From positions 585,534 to 649,533 of the forward strand of contig VXAI01000245.1 of assembly GCA_013399305.1 (NCBI GenBank): a DNA stretch of 64,000 nucleotides. The letters run 5' to 3'. Each line of letters begins with the position of its first letter. The first letter of the stretch is position 1. This DNA comes from Rostratula benghalensis. Taxonomy: Eukaryota > Chordata > Aves > Charadriiformes > Rostratulidae. The notes below the pieces were generated by a model that worked only from the letters and a program-made list of their open reading frames with translations, was not told where the DNA came from and made no database searches. Positions 1-12,607 of this stretch are shown here, piece after piece. The position numbers and the translations under genes were made by a program.

Positions 1-2393
1 TGAACCTGGAGGCCATGTAAGAAGGAACTGATACAAAGGCATAATATATCTGGCCTTGAAAATGTTGCCCTGTGAGGGGACTCACATGCAGCTAAGAATG
101 AGCGTTCCATGAGTCATGATGGAAAAATTCAACATCCAAAAAATCCCAAATCTCCAGGATGACATAACATGGATTATGTATTCGTACTTGTTGCCCAAAT
201 TAAACTCCTTAGTTATTTTGTTCCTCCAGAGAACTCCCAGCTAATCCAGCCAATATCCTGGAACGTTCCAACAGAGGTGTAGGCTACTCAGTTCCTTTTC
301 CCAGCTTTGTGCTGTAGGAGAGTACAGCTGCCCTTGGGTTGTACCGCTCTGCAGATCCTTTCCATCTGGGAGAGGGGGCTGTGCAGGCTGGTACGTGACT
401 CCATTGCTTTTCCCAGTTCCTTGGGTTGAGTCAGAGAAAAGGTAGGATGCATTTTTGTTGGTAAAGTCTCTCCTCCTTTTCTGCTTACTTGTTCTGCCCT
501 TGAAGGTGATATTCTGTGGCATAGTCCAAGCAAACTGCGCTCTGCTTAAATCTATTTTGCACCCTTATCTCACAGGAAAAGAGCATATGGCCTTGAGTTA
601 TTATTTGTTATTTCGGGGTAACTAGATGGTAACTGTACTGAAAACTTATGGCAACTCATGCGTTATCTCATGATAGCAGGATAAATAAACAGGATCTTCA
701 CTGCATGCATTAACATTAATGGAAGGAAAAATTCATGAAAAACACTGTCAAACCAGTTTAAATATGTCCCCATTTAGGTTGCCCCAGATGCTTTACTGCT
801 TCTACTCGTCTCATACACATTTAAATTATCACTGGGACTCCTTCCACATTTGACATTCTTGCCTTCAGAGCTCATACCAGCCACAGTCCTTAAGTCAGTG
901 AGCACGCAAAGTACTTCAAAATGTCCAATGGAATAGGGAAATGCATCTTTGAATTAAAATAAAGCTTTAGCAAGATATCATGGAGATTGTTAGTAACGCA
1001 TATAACATGTATGCAGGAAAGCCAATACAGAGATCTGAGGGCATCTCAGGGGTAACCCCCAAAAGCAAGGCTACAACAGCAGCCAACAAGGCTCTAGAAG
1101 GTCCCTTTGCAGCCAGTTTCAAATGCAAACAAAATAAAGACAGTTGGAACATTAAAATATTCCATGTAATTGTTGCAAAACAGACAAATTGGGGAGGGAG
1201 CGGATAAAAGCAAAGGGGAGAGAATGGAGCTACCGCAGCTGCACCAAGACTACTTCAGATGTGTTCTGCTGGAGAATGCCAGCACATCACAAACCCTTTG
1301 AAAATACACTGAAGCAACATTACGGAGTATATAAAAAAGAGAATCTTAAACAGTTTATCGGTAAAATATGAGCTAAATTTGATGAGACTGTCCTGTAGGC
1401 TGTAAGTATCTGTCTCTATGAAAGTTGTGTGGAACATGAAAGCTGTCATTAGTGTGGCAGATTTTCTTCATTCAGATGTAAAGCCAGATCAGTTTTATTT
1501 TGTTGATGGAGCTGGTGTACGGAAGAGCACTAGGAGGCAGTTAACTAAATCTTTTAGCATCATTGTAAAACCAAAGTCCTAGTTGTTTGGTCCAAAAGCC
1601 TGGTGAAAACAAATATGACAGCCTCTAATTTCAGTATAAAAATAAATAATAAAAATTAGTAAAAGTATGTTTAATGATCCTACAGTAACCAAGCACTTTT
1701 CCACATTGCAACCACTTCATCAAGCTGAAAGTGACCATTCAAGGACAAGTTGGAACTTGAATCCGGGAAATATTTTTTTAACCTTATAATAAGGATAATG
1801 TATCACAAAACTTGACTAGGTCTGATCCATCTTATTCTGTGCTTCTCTAGCCAGTGTATGTAAAGGAAAACACCCTGAAAACTACTTTTCCTCATTGCTT
1901 TATCCAGCAGAGATCTTAAGTCAGGCAGGATTCAGGGTCCGTTGCAGTTTATAGTAACATTTTAAATCCTATAAACAAAAAACTAAGAAAAATCACCAGG
2001 AGGCAGTCTCAATAAGTCACAGATGAAGTGAGGAAAAAGCCCTCTCTTTTCAATAAACCATTTCAAATGCTAATTGTGCCTTTCACTGCCACAGTGCTAG
2101 TGTTTATGCAGCCTTCCATTAGCCCACATATGGACTCTAAGAGGAGAAAACACTGACTGAAACATGTGAAATGCTTTTGGGTATCCACATGGAAGAAGTT
2201 GCAGAAGCTTAATCCTTTGACAGGGTGCAGCAGAGCAGAACTGGGGAAGGCTGAGACTGGGGGTGCTGGTGAATAAGAGCTCCCAAAACTCAGTGTCACC
2301 TATATGGTTATCCTAAATGACATCACACTGCTGCTGGCAAAGGGACAGTGGGATCTACCTGCCTCAAGGGATCATCCTCCATTGCAAACATCA

Positions 2394-2430
2394 AATGAAG
2401 TGGTTTTCCAAAGAATGAAGTGGTTTTCCA
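2394..2430. repeat. 20-bp tandem duplication (about 1.9 copies)
   Basis: The unit AATGAAGTGGTTTTCCAAAG is followed directly by a second copy lacking its last three bases. The copies are identical over 17 bases, so the duplication is either recent or has changed little. Confidence 0.85.
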
Positions 2431-2802
2431 GCCTCTTTTCCTATTAACTGACCCACCCCCAGCGCTCACTTGTGCTCGGCTTCATCTGGCTCCTGCGGTC
2501 ACAAGCAGTGAGTTGCCTTCCCTTCACCCCTTGATCCCTCTTGTTTGACTAATTATAGACTCAATACTGCAGGTGATTTATTGTAACTGAGGCTTACTTG
2601 CATTAATAATGACTCCTGACATTACCCTGAGCACCTCAGTAAATAAATTTGCTACTGCTTTAAGAAATAAGGTTCCTAATGACTATAAAATTGCCTGGAA
2701 ATTGTTCTTCTTGTCAGATAAGATTAAGGAAAAGAGCAAGAGAAAGTCCTTCTAGGAAAGTGCAGGGTTATGTGCTGGGTTGCAAACTGGTAGAAAATTA
2801 GT

Positions 2803-2821
2803 AAATAATAATAATAATAAT
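2803..2821. repeat. (AAT)n microsatellite
   Basis: A short run of about six AAT/TAA triplets, visible directly. Confidence 0.85.
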
Positions 2822-4841
2822 TTTCAAAGTTTATTTAGGTCTATCTCTAAATTAATTACATTCCTGACAACTCAGTTCCTGTTTTTCCTAGGACATTTTC
2901 CTTATTTGTCAAAGGTGAAGGCATTATTTCAGCACATAATTCCTAGGATTTATCATAAGACATGAATGTTGAGGCTCTGAACTCACAAAACATCACCAGA
3001 TTTTCCAGGAATCACTTCAGAGAAATGGTATTTTGAGGCACAAGTCTTCAACAGAAAAGAGATATTTGATGACATTAGCTTTTCCTGTCATTTGTAAACT
3101 TGAGTATATTGCAATATAATCTAAAATAACTAAAAACATCTATGTAGCAATAAAGGAAGGATTTCTAAGCTTATTTAGGGACACTTCCATCTTTGACTTT
3201 CAAAAAGTGTTTGAAGAGGGTCCCTTTGCTAAAAAAGGGGATTGAATTTCAACTTTCCCTTCTCTGAGCCCATTCCTTACATCACTGCATTAACCTTGCA
3301 AAAGGTCTCTCAAAGTTTTGCTATATCACACCCACCACATAGCAAAAGCTGCTGCTTGTACAACAATTCTGGCAGACTATAAGTTGGCTAGCAGATCGTT
3401 AGAGCTGGCCCACCACAATCTGTCGTATCAATAATACAAACATGGCAGGAAAAGGTTCATGCAGAAGCCTCTCCTCCAGACCTTCTCGCTGCTCCCAGGG
3501 TTGTGCTGCTTCCAAAATTCACCGCGTCGTTCTGCAACAGCTATTTTTTGATGCTAAGAAAAATGTCCTGGGATGTCATAAAGACTATGAAAGATGGCTA
3601 GAAGTTATTCATAATAATAATTTGTGGTAATAAAGCAATGGAATCATGACAATAAATAGCTAATGGTAGTCATAAGCATGAAAAATAGGCAGTTCTATGG
3701 ATGGTAATTTCTCTCCCTTTTGTTTTTTGTAATTGCCTGTAAAAATGTGAGTATTTCTGAATATTTATGCAATGTTATATATATGGACATGAACATAATA
3801 CGCTACATAACCGATACCAGGAACTACAGGGTTGTACCAGAACTGTAGGACTGAACTCAAGACCATCACGCCATCAGTTCAGCAGCGATTAAACTCCCAG
3901 CTTTGGGGCTGATTTGGCCAACTTTTAAAGCTTGCATTTAGCTTCAAACATATGGTTAGTTCCATTCTTTGTAATGAGGCCAGAAAGGTGCTTGAAATCA
4001 CATATGCTCTTGATTCACTTACTTTGGAGCTGCCACTACAGTAGAAGTGAAAAAAAAAATTAACTCCATAATATTCCCAAGGCATTTGTCGTTTCACAAA
4101 TTGCTTGAAATTACTAAAATACAGAGCGTGGAATCTGAAGGCGAGGGAAGGAAAATATATGACAAGGTACATATGTAGTCAGTACTGATTAAGAAACAAG
4201 AGTGTAGACTTTTCAGTAGTCTTATTACTCAGTATGATTTCACTTTATTTTTACTCTTGAGCGTTAGCTGAAAAAAATATGTTGTAGCCATCTGTCTGCA
4301 GAAACATGTCTGAGTGCTGCAGTGTTTCCAGATACCCAAAAGTCCCTTTTTTCACATGGCTGGTGACTTGCTGAGCCTCACCTGAACATCACCTGAGTGG
4401 CACATCTCCAAGCACTTTTCTTCAGTCCCTCCAAACTCCAGCTTTGCATCAACCCGGCCAGGAGACACAGCTTTTTTAGGCAGCGGTTCCCATTGCTGCT
4501 TTCTGAGAAACAGCCATCTGCCTGCAGAGGATTTTGTAGTTTTTCCCTGGAAAATACATTACAAAGTTCAGTGTCATGTTACAATTCCCATCCTTACAGT
4601 ATTAAGAAACACAGTCATCTTTATTCTCATATTCTTTCTAGATGCTCAGGTAGCATTTCAACAGCAATTAACTAAATTTCCTTGCTATGTAAGAAATAAT
4701 CTATTGCAATAATTTTCAAATTATTGTCAGTTTCCCTGAATTCTCTCTGAATTAAGCTTGCACAAGGCCTACAGAAATATACTTAAAACAAGCCTTAGTT
4801 AATGCATTCAACAAGAAAGGAGAAAGCAAAATTATAATGTT

Positions 4842-4860
4842 TGGGGGAGGGGGGAGGGCG
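4842..4860 (+). repeat. G-rich tract, possible G-quadruplex
   Basis: Runs of five, six and three G separated by single A residues, then CGG. The six-G run would have to supply two of the four G-tracts, so quadruplex formation is possible but unproven. Confidence 0.4.
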
Positions 4861-6152
4861 GAAATTCCTTTCAGTAACCAAAGTTGTGTTCTGTACCCCC
4901 ATCTATAGACTGTCTAAACAGCAGCCTACAATAGATTAAGGATATCCATGTCTGACTCAGGAGAATAAAGAAATGCCCAAAATAACTGTATTGACACTGG
5001 CATCGATGTCGTCACACCTTGGACATCCCATGCTCAGGGACATTTGATTTCCTGTTATTCTCTTATTTCCTTAAACTGGCTACTTACTGTAATCATGCCT
5101 GATTATAAAGGCCAATGATTGCATTTAATCACATAAACGAAATATAAAAGATTCAGGATTCACATTCCCATTACAAAACATTAATTAAAATAAAGTTTGC
5201 TTATGATCAATTAGAAAAAAATTGAAACAAATATTGCAGGGCTGGCAACTTTTTCTTTCTCATGGTAAAATGGAAATGAATTATCTGTACTAAGGTGTAT
5301 CTCCTTGATTTGATATGATGACAGGAAGACAAGATGTAATTTTAAACTGAGGAATTCCAGAGCCTGAGCTTTATCCCCTGCATTCTCTAGACACTGCTTT
5401 ACAGGCTTTCTTGTGAGGTTTTATGGTACCAGTGCAGGCTGGAAGAGGTTTTCTTACCGGTTCTGCCAACCATAGCCTGCAGCATTGGTATATCAATGTG
5501 GGAACAGGGTTAGAAGGAAAATATTTTGCCCTAGAAATGTAGTGGAAAGAGCTTAACAGTTATTGGACATCCAGTTCTTAAATGGTAACAAGTGGTATTA
5601 AAGGAAGCGTGTGTATAGGTGATCAAAGTACATCCAGGGCACATGGCAAGGTAAACAATGAAAATGTCACAGCAACCCTGCTTTTTAAACAGATTTCCTG
5701 GTCTTTTGGTAGTTTTAACAATGCTAGTCACTGAAGATAGAAGAGAGATTTCTAGGCAGGACAGAAAAACCAAATTTGCTCATTTTGCTCATTTTAGGTC
5801 TTCACAGTGAAATTTGTTTGGAGTTTCATTATAACTACTCTGAGTATTTCATGTTATTAACCTTTTAGCAGTTTTAAATGAAGTCTATATGGTTTACTGC
5901 ATTTACTTTGAGTCATGGATTATACAATAACACAATGGTTTCTCAGCAGGATTAAAACCTGAATACATTAAAATTCAATTAAAAGCCTGTGACAAGTGCA
6001 GTGGTTGACTCACACCGTTAACTGGGATTGTGTCTCTGCAAAATGAACTGCTTTGTCACTGCATCGAGGAAAGGAGGAAGCTATATGTTTGCTGTAACCA
6101 ATTGAAATGTCAGGTGCTCTTGTATTTGAGCAAGTTCTAACATTTGTCTCTT

Positions 6153-6171
6153 AATTTCCGTTTCTCCCTAG
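6153..6171 (+). promoter_or_regulatory. Splice acceptor before the TENT5D coding exon
   Basis: A pyrimidine-rich tract ends in CCCTAG at 6166-6171, 19 bases before the ATG at 6191. This fits a 3' splice site joining an upstream untranslated exon to the coding exon, as in mammalian TENT5D where the whole protein is encoded by the last exon. The paired donor is not identified. Confidence 0.7.
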
Positions 6172-6190
6172 TTAGCCAACCAACATCACA

Positions 6191-7366
6191 ATGACTGAAG
6201 ACTTAGACCACAGATTCAGTAGTCTCACCTGGGATCAGATTAAAATCCTGGATCAAGTTTTAGCTGAGGTGATACCCATTCATGGGAGAGGAAATTTTCC
6301 AACCCTGGATGTAAAGCCGAAGGATATCATTCGTGTGGTAAAGGAACAGCTCATTGAAAAGCAAATCAACATCAGAGATATCCGCCTGAATGGTTCAACA
6401 GCCAGTCACATCCTAGTAAAGCAGAACGGAACCAGTTACAAGGACCTAGACATCATTTTTGGGGTGGAACTTCCAAGTGAGCTTGAGTTCCAGGTTGTTA
6501 AGGAAGCCGTTCTTAACTGCCTATTGGACTTCTTGCCAAAATGTGTTAACAAGGAAAAAATCACGGCTCATACCATGAAAGATGCCTATGTGCAGAAGAT
6601 GGTCAAAGTCTCCAACGACCACGATCGCTGGAGTCTCATCTCGCTGTCAAACAACAGCGGCAAGAATGTGGAATTAAAGTTCGTCAACTCACTCAGACGG
6701 CAGTTCGAGTTCAGCGTGGACTCCTTCCAAATCATACTGGACTCCATACTGACTGTTTACAGAGCAACAGACTGCAAGCTGACAGAGGACTCTCACCCCA
6801 CTGTCATCGCCGAGAGTATGTACGGAGACTTCGACGAAGCAATGGACCACTTGAAGTACAAACTGATTTCCACAAGGAACCCGGAGGAAATCAGAGGAGG
6901 TGGCCTCCTGAAGTACAGCAATCTCCTGGTTCGTGACTTTAAGCCAGCAGATGAGGCTGAAATTAAATGTCTGGAACGTTACATGTGCTCCAGGTTCTTC
7001 ATTGATTTTCCAGATGTTGCTGAGCAGCAAAGGAAAATTGAGTCGTACCTGCGCAACCACTTCATTGGGGAAGAGAAAAGCAAGTATGACTACTTGATGA
7101 CTCTGCGTCGAGTTGTAAACAAGAGCACAGTCTGTCTCATGGGACACGAACGAAGACAAACTCTGAATATGATCACAATTTTGGCTTTAAAAGTGCTCGG
7201 AGAACAAAATATCATCCCCAATGCAGCCAATGTAACATGCTATTATCAGCCTGCTCCATATATCAGTGACAGAAACTTCAGCAATTACTACATTGCTCAC
7301 GGACAACTGCCGATCATCTACCAGCCTTACCCATTTCACACACAACTGCAAAGCGACATGGTTTAG
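6191..7366 (+). CDS. TENT5D: TENT5D: terminal nucleotidyltransferase 5D (non-canonical poly(A) polymerase)
   Basis: This 391-residue protein, uninterrupted in one exon, belongs to the TENT5/FAM46 family, which adds adenosines to the 3' ends of cytoplasmic mRNAs. The nucleotidyltransferase core is intact: the NGS nucleotide-binding turn at 67-69, the DLD metal-binding pair (D85, D87) and the third acidic residue E161 in NVELKFV. Each lies five positions before its counterpart in TENT5C. The family blocks [17 protein letters not shown] (169-185), [16 protein letters not shown] (232-247) and [12 protein letters not shown] (263-274) are present. Paralog choice rests on D-like wording such as VKPKDII (41-47) and IFGVELP (89-95), and on a C-terminal tail unlike TENT5C. 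The start is the first ATG after the splice acceptor and gives the usual family length of about 390. Mammalian TENT5D is expressed mainly in testis; expression in birds cannot be read here. Confidence 0.96.
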   Translation: MTEDLDHRFSSLTWDQIKILDQVLAEVIPIHGRGNFPTLDVKPKDIIRVVKEQLIEKQINIRDIRLNGSTASHILVKQNGTSYKDLDIIFGVELPSELEFQVVKEAVLNCLLDFLPKCVNKEKITAHTMKDAYVQKMVKVSNDHDRWSLISLSNNSGKNVELKFVNSLRRQFEFSVDSFQIILDSILTVYRATDCKLTEDSHPTVIAESMYGDFDEAMDHLKYKLISTRNPEEIRGGGLLKYSNLLVRDFKPADEAEIKCLERYMCSRFFIDFPDVAEQQRKIESYLRNHFIGEEKSKYDYLMTLRRVVNKSTVCLMGHERRQTLNMITILALKVLGEQNIIPNAANVTCYYQPAPYISDRNFSNYYIAHGQLPIIYQPYPFHTQLQSDMV

Positions 7367-10300
7367 GAACACGATAACCTCCTCAGCACTTAGGCTCTTC
7401 TCTCTTGCCAGCTCCCTCCGTAATAAAGGCCTCATTAAAGCAACTTTTATCATCACTTTTGATTTAAGGACATATTTTTGTGCAAGTTGCCAAAGTTATT
7501 TATTTGGTCGGTGTCTAAATCACCATTAAGCAGATCGTAAAATAAGTGAAACGTCTATCACTCATGAAGTATTTATACCCTTATATGTGTTTGGGCTATA
7601 TATTTTTCTTTTCAATGTAAAGAGAAGGATATAAATTATTCTAATTTTATAAAGTGAAATGCACTAAGTTCTGGGTTCTAAAAAAAATCTTAAGCAAAAT
7701 TGAAATAGCGTAAAAGAAAAATTAAGCCAAGAAAATACCTCTCAGTAGAAATGTCTGATTTTAGAAGAGTTAATGGTCTGGGTACGTTAAAGCAGATCAT
7801 CTGTCAGTAATTCCTGTGCGGTTCCAGAAACATTTATTTGCAGGACCCTTTTGAGAATACGTCTCTATGGGTTGTCTCTAGGTGGTTTGAGCTCTGCTTT
7901 GCAGGCTCTGCTCAGATCCCATCAGAGTTGCGGGGTCCTTCTCCTCTCCAGAGTACTGTTTAGTAATGGTTAGCAGGAAACATCCCCACCAAGAGCCAAC
8001 TCGGCATTTTTGCCTATCCAAAATTTCCACTCATCCGAGTGAGAGATTTGGCTGCTTAAGTAATGGACGCCAGGACCTGCCTCACAGGTAATGAAAGTTG
8101 TAAGAGCTACAACTATTCTGGTTAAATTGGTCTTGAAAAACAAGGTAATAGCATGAAAAAGAAGGTGAAAATTGAGCACATAGGGCTTGCTTTCTATTGC
8201 TAATTTGTTATTGATCAGAGATGCTTTAATGCATAATAAACAAGAGTCAGGAAAAAAATCAAAAAGCCCAGGACTGCGTTGCTTTTAGGTGAATTAAAAC
8301 AAATCCTTGGCAGTGGCATTTGAAAAATATTTTATACTAGCAACGTCCTGTAAGTGTTTGAATACCTGCACACATCCACTAGTAGTAAATGATGATTTAT
8401 GATCAGGAAGTAAAACTTTAGGTACAAGTGTTTTTTGTGGGTGTTTACCAAAGATAAGTTTTAAACATGTCACATAAGTGCCTCCCTGTGCCAGTTGCTC
8501 CATGAAAGTCACAATGCTGTTGGCAATCATGTTAGAGAGGGCCTGAATTGCAAAAAGGGAAACATATGCCCTTGGTAAGTCCACCGATGGGTCATGAAGC
8601 ATTCATAGCGCTGAAGGTCAGAGAGGTTCGCACCATTTGCTTCAGGTCTGGGACAGATGGATCTAAGGTGTCCTCACCAAAACTCCTCCAGTTTAGATGC
8701 TGGATCTGGTAGAAGAAGGAATGGTAATGAACAGGAGGTTTGGAATGGGTGCAGTTGTAAAATTGGAACAGCCAACTGGACATGCAAGCAGTAGAGTTTC
8801 TTACATCTGATGCTTAACTCGTCACCTTGTCATACTATGAGTTCATTACTGGTCCATCACTCTGTGTCCCCCCCTTGTCATCTTCAAAAACACTGACTAT
8901 ATTTTATCTATTTACAACAGGTGTCAGGGCTTAGAAATTTCTCCTGCTTGGGAAAGAGGGTTTGATTTTTTTTACGTAGAAATATGCTACACACCACTGT
9001 TGTAAAATAAAAACATTTCTAAAATCTCTAAGGTCTATGAAGTCCTATTGCCAGTGAAATGTAGCTTTCCTTTTTCCTATCACATGCCTGTACAGTACAA
9101 CAAAGAGCTGTTTAAAGACAACTTTGCTGACCATCATCACTAAAGGCAACTCTTTTCTGTAAAATACAGTGCAAAACCCAATGTTTCTGTAAGATAAGAA
9201 GGGTGTACTAATCTACTTGGAAGCTGATTCATTTTATGATGTCTTTCCTGAATATAGTACTACTATTTTTGCTATTTTTTCAAGTATGTCCAGTTCCGTG
9301 TCTAAAAGCACACTTTATTCCACTTCTACTAGTATCTTTCCATTGGCTAAACTATCTAGTTAATAAAATCAGCAAATCTAATTGCTTTGTTATCAAATGT
9401 GATAATATCATATTTGCACATAAGCGCTTCTAGGGATTTCCCCCTAACAGAAGCAAAATGGAGTGAAACGTGATGGATTTCTTTTTGGGTTTTGTTTGGG
9501 TTTTTTTTTTTCAATTGGACTGTTTAGAGTTTAAAGGGAACTTTTACATCTAGTTTGGTATTTGCCAAGTTAAATAGCACTGTGAAATTCTGTAAGAATT
9601 ATGGCCCTGCTACCGCTTGTGCTTCCGCACTGGGCACGTGTGATCTGCAGGGCTGAAGAGCTGAAGTCTGGCTGGGCACAGCCAGAACTTTCCGATGAAT
9701 CTGCGGGGGTCAAGCATCCAAATGCCTTGAGTTTCAGGAGGAACTGGGCTCCTAGACTCCCTAAATTGTATCTAAAATCGTAGTCCATCTGCATTGGCCT
9801 GTGACCTTAATGTAATGTAGCCACATCAGCTTATCACTCCTCCTGGTTTCCTTCCTTGCTGGGTGGAGAAATGGGCTGATCTCCTCAAGAACTGGGAAAT
9901 AGGCCAGCCCAGAAGGAGCATTTTCAGCATGATCCATGATTTCAACACACCAACGATCCATTACCTGGAGAAATATTTCAAAAAGTTTGGTGGGGTTTTT
10001 TTAACAAACAAGTAGAAACGTGTATCACCCTGGGTAAAGGACTGTAATTCTTTTTTGACGTGGATATTCCAAATATTATCAGGAATGGTGAACTAGCTCT
10101 GGATTTGTATAAACCAGCCTGTCCACTTGTACAGCAACTGTTTATTTAAATATAGCTATTTAATTTTGTTATGTCTCTGTTTATACATCCAGGTTAGGTA
10201 AGGAAGGACTCAGTGAAAGTCCATGGAGTTAGTGGGGAGAATCCACCTAACTGTAATGGGCTTTGGGTGATGCCCCAGAAAAGAGTAAAGGACTGTGTGA

Positions 10301-10380
10301 GTACCTAGAGGTAAAGGTACAAAGACATCAATATGCAAAAATGTCTCAGGTATAAATAAACCCTTTAAATTTATTGAAAA
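7367..10380 (+). other. TENT5D 3' UTR and downstream; candidate poly(A) signals
   Basis: There is no coding potential after the TAG at 7364-7366. AATAAA hexamers on the plus strand lie at 7422-7427, 8235-8240, 9006-9011 and 10355-10360. The first would give a UTR of only about 80 bases. The last is followed by TTTAAATTTATTG and then a GT-rich stretch (GGTCTTGTATTTC), a layout typical of a strong cleavage site. The real end cannot be chosen without transcript data, and the UTR may use several sites. Confidence 0.5.
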
Positions 10381-10426
10381 AGGTCTTGTATTTCTTATCT
10401 AGAGGTAGTTCAATCTTGAAAGTTAA

Positions 10427-10461
10427 GTGAGGTTTATATATAAGTATATATAAAACCTCAC
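10427..10461. repeat. Near-perfect inverted repeat (hairpin)
   Basis: The arm GTGAGGTTTATATATA (10427-10442) is complementary to 10445-10461 apart from one bulged base, with a two-base centre. As DNA it could extrude as a cruciform. As RNA it would be a tight, AU-rich stem of about 16 bp. It is too short for a normal microRNA precursor. Confidence 0.85.
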
Positions 10462-12341
10462 ATATCTACGCATACTCGGGCAATTAACAAAATGTGATGG
10501 TTTTAAATGTTTCCTTCCAAATGTTATATTGATACCTGGCAGCAGTATTTGACCTGTGGAGTTGGGAGGTTTTTTTAGGGAGTAGTGATTCTGTGAACTC
10601 TATTGAAAAGGTGATAATGCTGATTAGGGTGCTGCTCGCAAAACATTGGTATCAATGTGTACGATGAAATATTGTCACCTCTTCTCCAGTTGATTTTACT
10701 ACATGCGGATATAATTCTCCCAAGAACTGAGAGTTTTCTCAGTACCAGTCTCCTGAGCTTCATGTTTACATTATAATTATATCTTGTTGTCACAATCTGT
10801 TCAATAATTATAATATCTGGAAACTGTAATGCTGATTTTATTTAATCACATAAAACTTAAGGTTTACAGCTTAAAGTGATCTAATGTCGTCAGGACCTAA
10901 GTGTTAAAGTTTCAAATGCTTTCCTCAAAAACGTCGATTTGAATTTTGTGTTACATTGTATAAGGTCTATTTGAAGCATAGACTTTCTGGTAGTTCCTTT
11001 AAAATGTGATTTGTGAGCTTTCTACTCGACACATTACAAAGGGTGTTTTGGTTTTGGTTGGGTTTTTTTTTTTTTTTTTTTTTTTTTGTGGTGGCTAGAA
11101 GAGATGTGAAAGTGTCCTCAGCCGAGATGCGGTACCGTCTGTCGTGTTGCACTGAGCCTGCAGATCTGAGAGACGACGGATCTGATTTATCACCTCAGTT
11201 CCCCAGCTGTGTAACTGGACTGGCGTTAGAGAAGTGACGTCAGTGTAAATGCAGAGTTACACAGGTGTGTGCCCTGCGTCGTTTGTAGGAACACCCGGGG
11301 AAAGGAGAGCAGAGGAAGCTTGGCAGGTCAGCACGGTTCCTAAAGCTCAGTTTTTGTTTGAGACGTTTTTCTGTTCAACTAAACAAATGGAAGGTTTTTC
11401 AGGACAAAGCTGCAGAGGAAAGAAAAAGTGTTTCACTTAATGTGCCATCTGAAACTGTTGAAAAAATATTGTAATGCTAGAAATGTGTACTAATCACACA
11501 AAATTTGTAGGTCATTAGTCCACAGTGTTGACTAGTGCCTTTGGGTATTTGGGGAGCGATCATTAAAATAACTTTCTTGTTTAACGTATGGTTTGCTTGT
11601 AATACCTTCATTATTCCGGTTGGCCCTCAGTTCCAGATTTCTCCTAGCAGCCCAACCAGCCTGGTCTAACTCCAAGAGTGCTAAAGACTTGGTAACAGTT
11701 TGGTAGGTTGCAAAAAACACCGACTCAAATTGACCGTTGATCTGCTGTCAGACCTGCCCCGACAGCCACGGAACAACCGGGCTCTCCGTAGTCTCTTTGA
11801 TCCACGCGAATGGCTCTGCGCTAGTTGTCCAACAGGCTTATGTCAACTATTCACATTTTAAGTGCCTAGATATATATTTATACAATAAAAACATGACTGT
11901 CTGCTGGATAAATAAAATGAATACTTAACGTGACAAGTGATTTTGACTTTACATATGCCTAAAAATGCATTTTACCTACATTTACTGCACACTCCCATAG
12001 ATGTAAATACGTATTTATCCAGGCTGCCCAATTTCTGCCAAGTATCAGCACAGCAAATGCCAGTGATGTTTGGACCAAGGTCAGAGAAACTCCTACAAAC
12101 TGTGAGTTTTCAGTGAGGTGACATAACGGCATCCATGACAGTTAGATTTCTGGGTGCTTACTTGGATTTTCTGTTTTTTTAAGGGGAGTGGGGTGGGTTT
12201 GGGCTTGGGCTTGGAGTTTTTACAGTTGAGTGGGGTTTTTTTGTTTCATGGGCTGGGTTTTGGACTACTGCTTATTAATTCAATCATATATTTTTAAAAG
12301 GACAAGACAATATTGTTCTTTGTTCCTGTGGGTGTCAATAT
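10462..12341. other. Gene-free interval
   Basis: AT-rich sequence with no supportable gene or dispersed repeat. It contains a 25-base T tract, listed separately. Plus-strand AATAAA motifs also occur at 11884-11889 and about 11910, but nothing upstream ties them to a transcript. Confidence 0.6.
11063..11087. repeat. Poly(T) tract, 25 bases
   Basis: An uninterrupted run of T preceded by a TG/T-rich stretch (GTTTTGGTTGGG). It could be a slippage-prone tract or the poly(A) tail of a minus-strand retrocopy, but the flanking DNA shows no recognisable gene copy. Confidence 0.9.
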
Positions 12342-12607
12342 TATGAGGGGTAATGGTTTTAAACTGAAAGAGGGGAGATTGATATGAGATCTCAGGGAGA
12401 CATTCTTTGTTGTGAAGGTGGTGAGACACTGGCCCAGGTTGCCCAGAGAAGCTGTGGCTGCCCCATCCCTGGAGGGGTTCAAGACCAGGCTGGATGGGGC
12501 TTTGATCAACCTGGTCTGGTGGGAGGTGTCCCTGCAAAGGGCAGGGGGGGTTGGAACTGAATGAGCTTTAAGGTCCCTTCCAACCCAAACCATTCTAGGA
12601 TTCTGTG
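12342..12607 (+). mobile_element. CR1 LINE 3' fragment, sense orientation
   Basis: It carries the CR1 3' tail with remnants of the end of ORF2: the stretches for LPREAVAAPSLEGFKTRLDGA and LVWWEVSL can be read, with stops between. It ends in the CR1 terminus CAACCCAAACCATTCTAGGATTCTGTG. It is 5'-truncated and cannot be active. It belongs to the same subgroup as the copies at 14.1, 46.8 and 49.3 kb. Confidence 0.92.

Larger units (their letters stand above)
1..6171. other. Non-coding: presumed intron / 5' flank of TENT5D
   Basis: No open frame here resembles a known protein, and the short frames have no codon or motif support. Because a good splice acceptor sits just before the TENT5D coding exon, at least the right part is probably the last intron of TENT5D, with untranslated first exon(s) here or further left. 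I cannot locate a promoter or those exons. The stretch is AT-rich and contains a small 20-bp duplication, an AAT microsatellite and a G-rich tract, listed separately. I see no CR1 copy in it. Confidence 0.6.
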
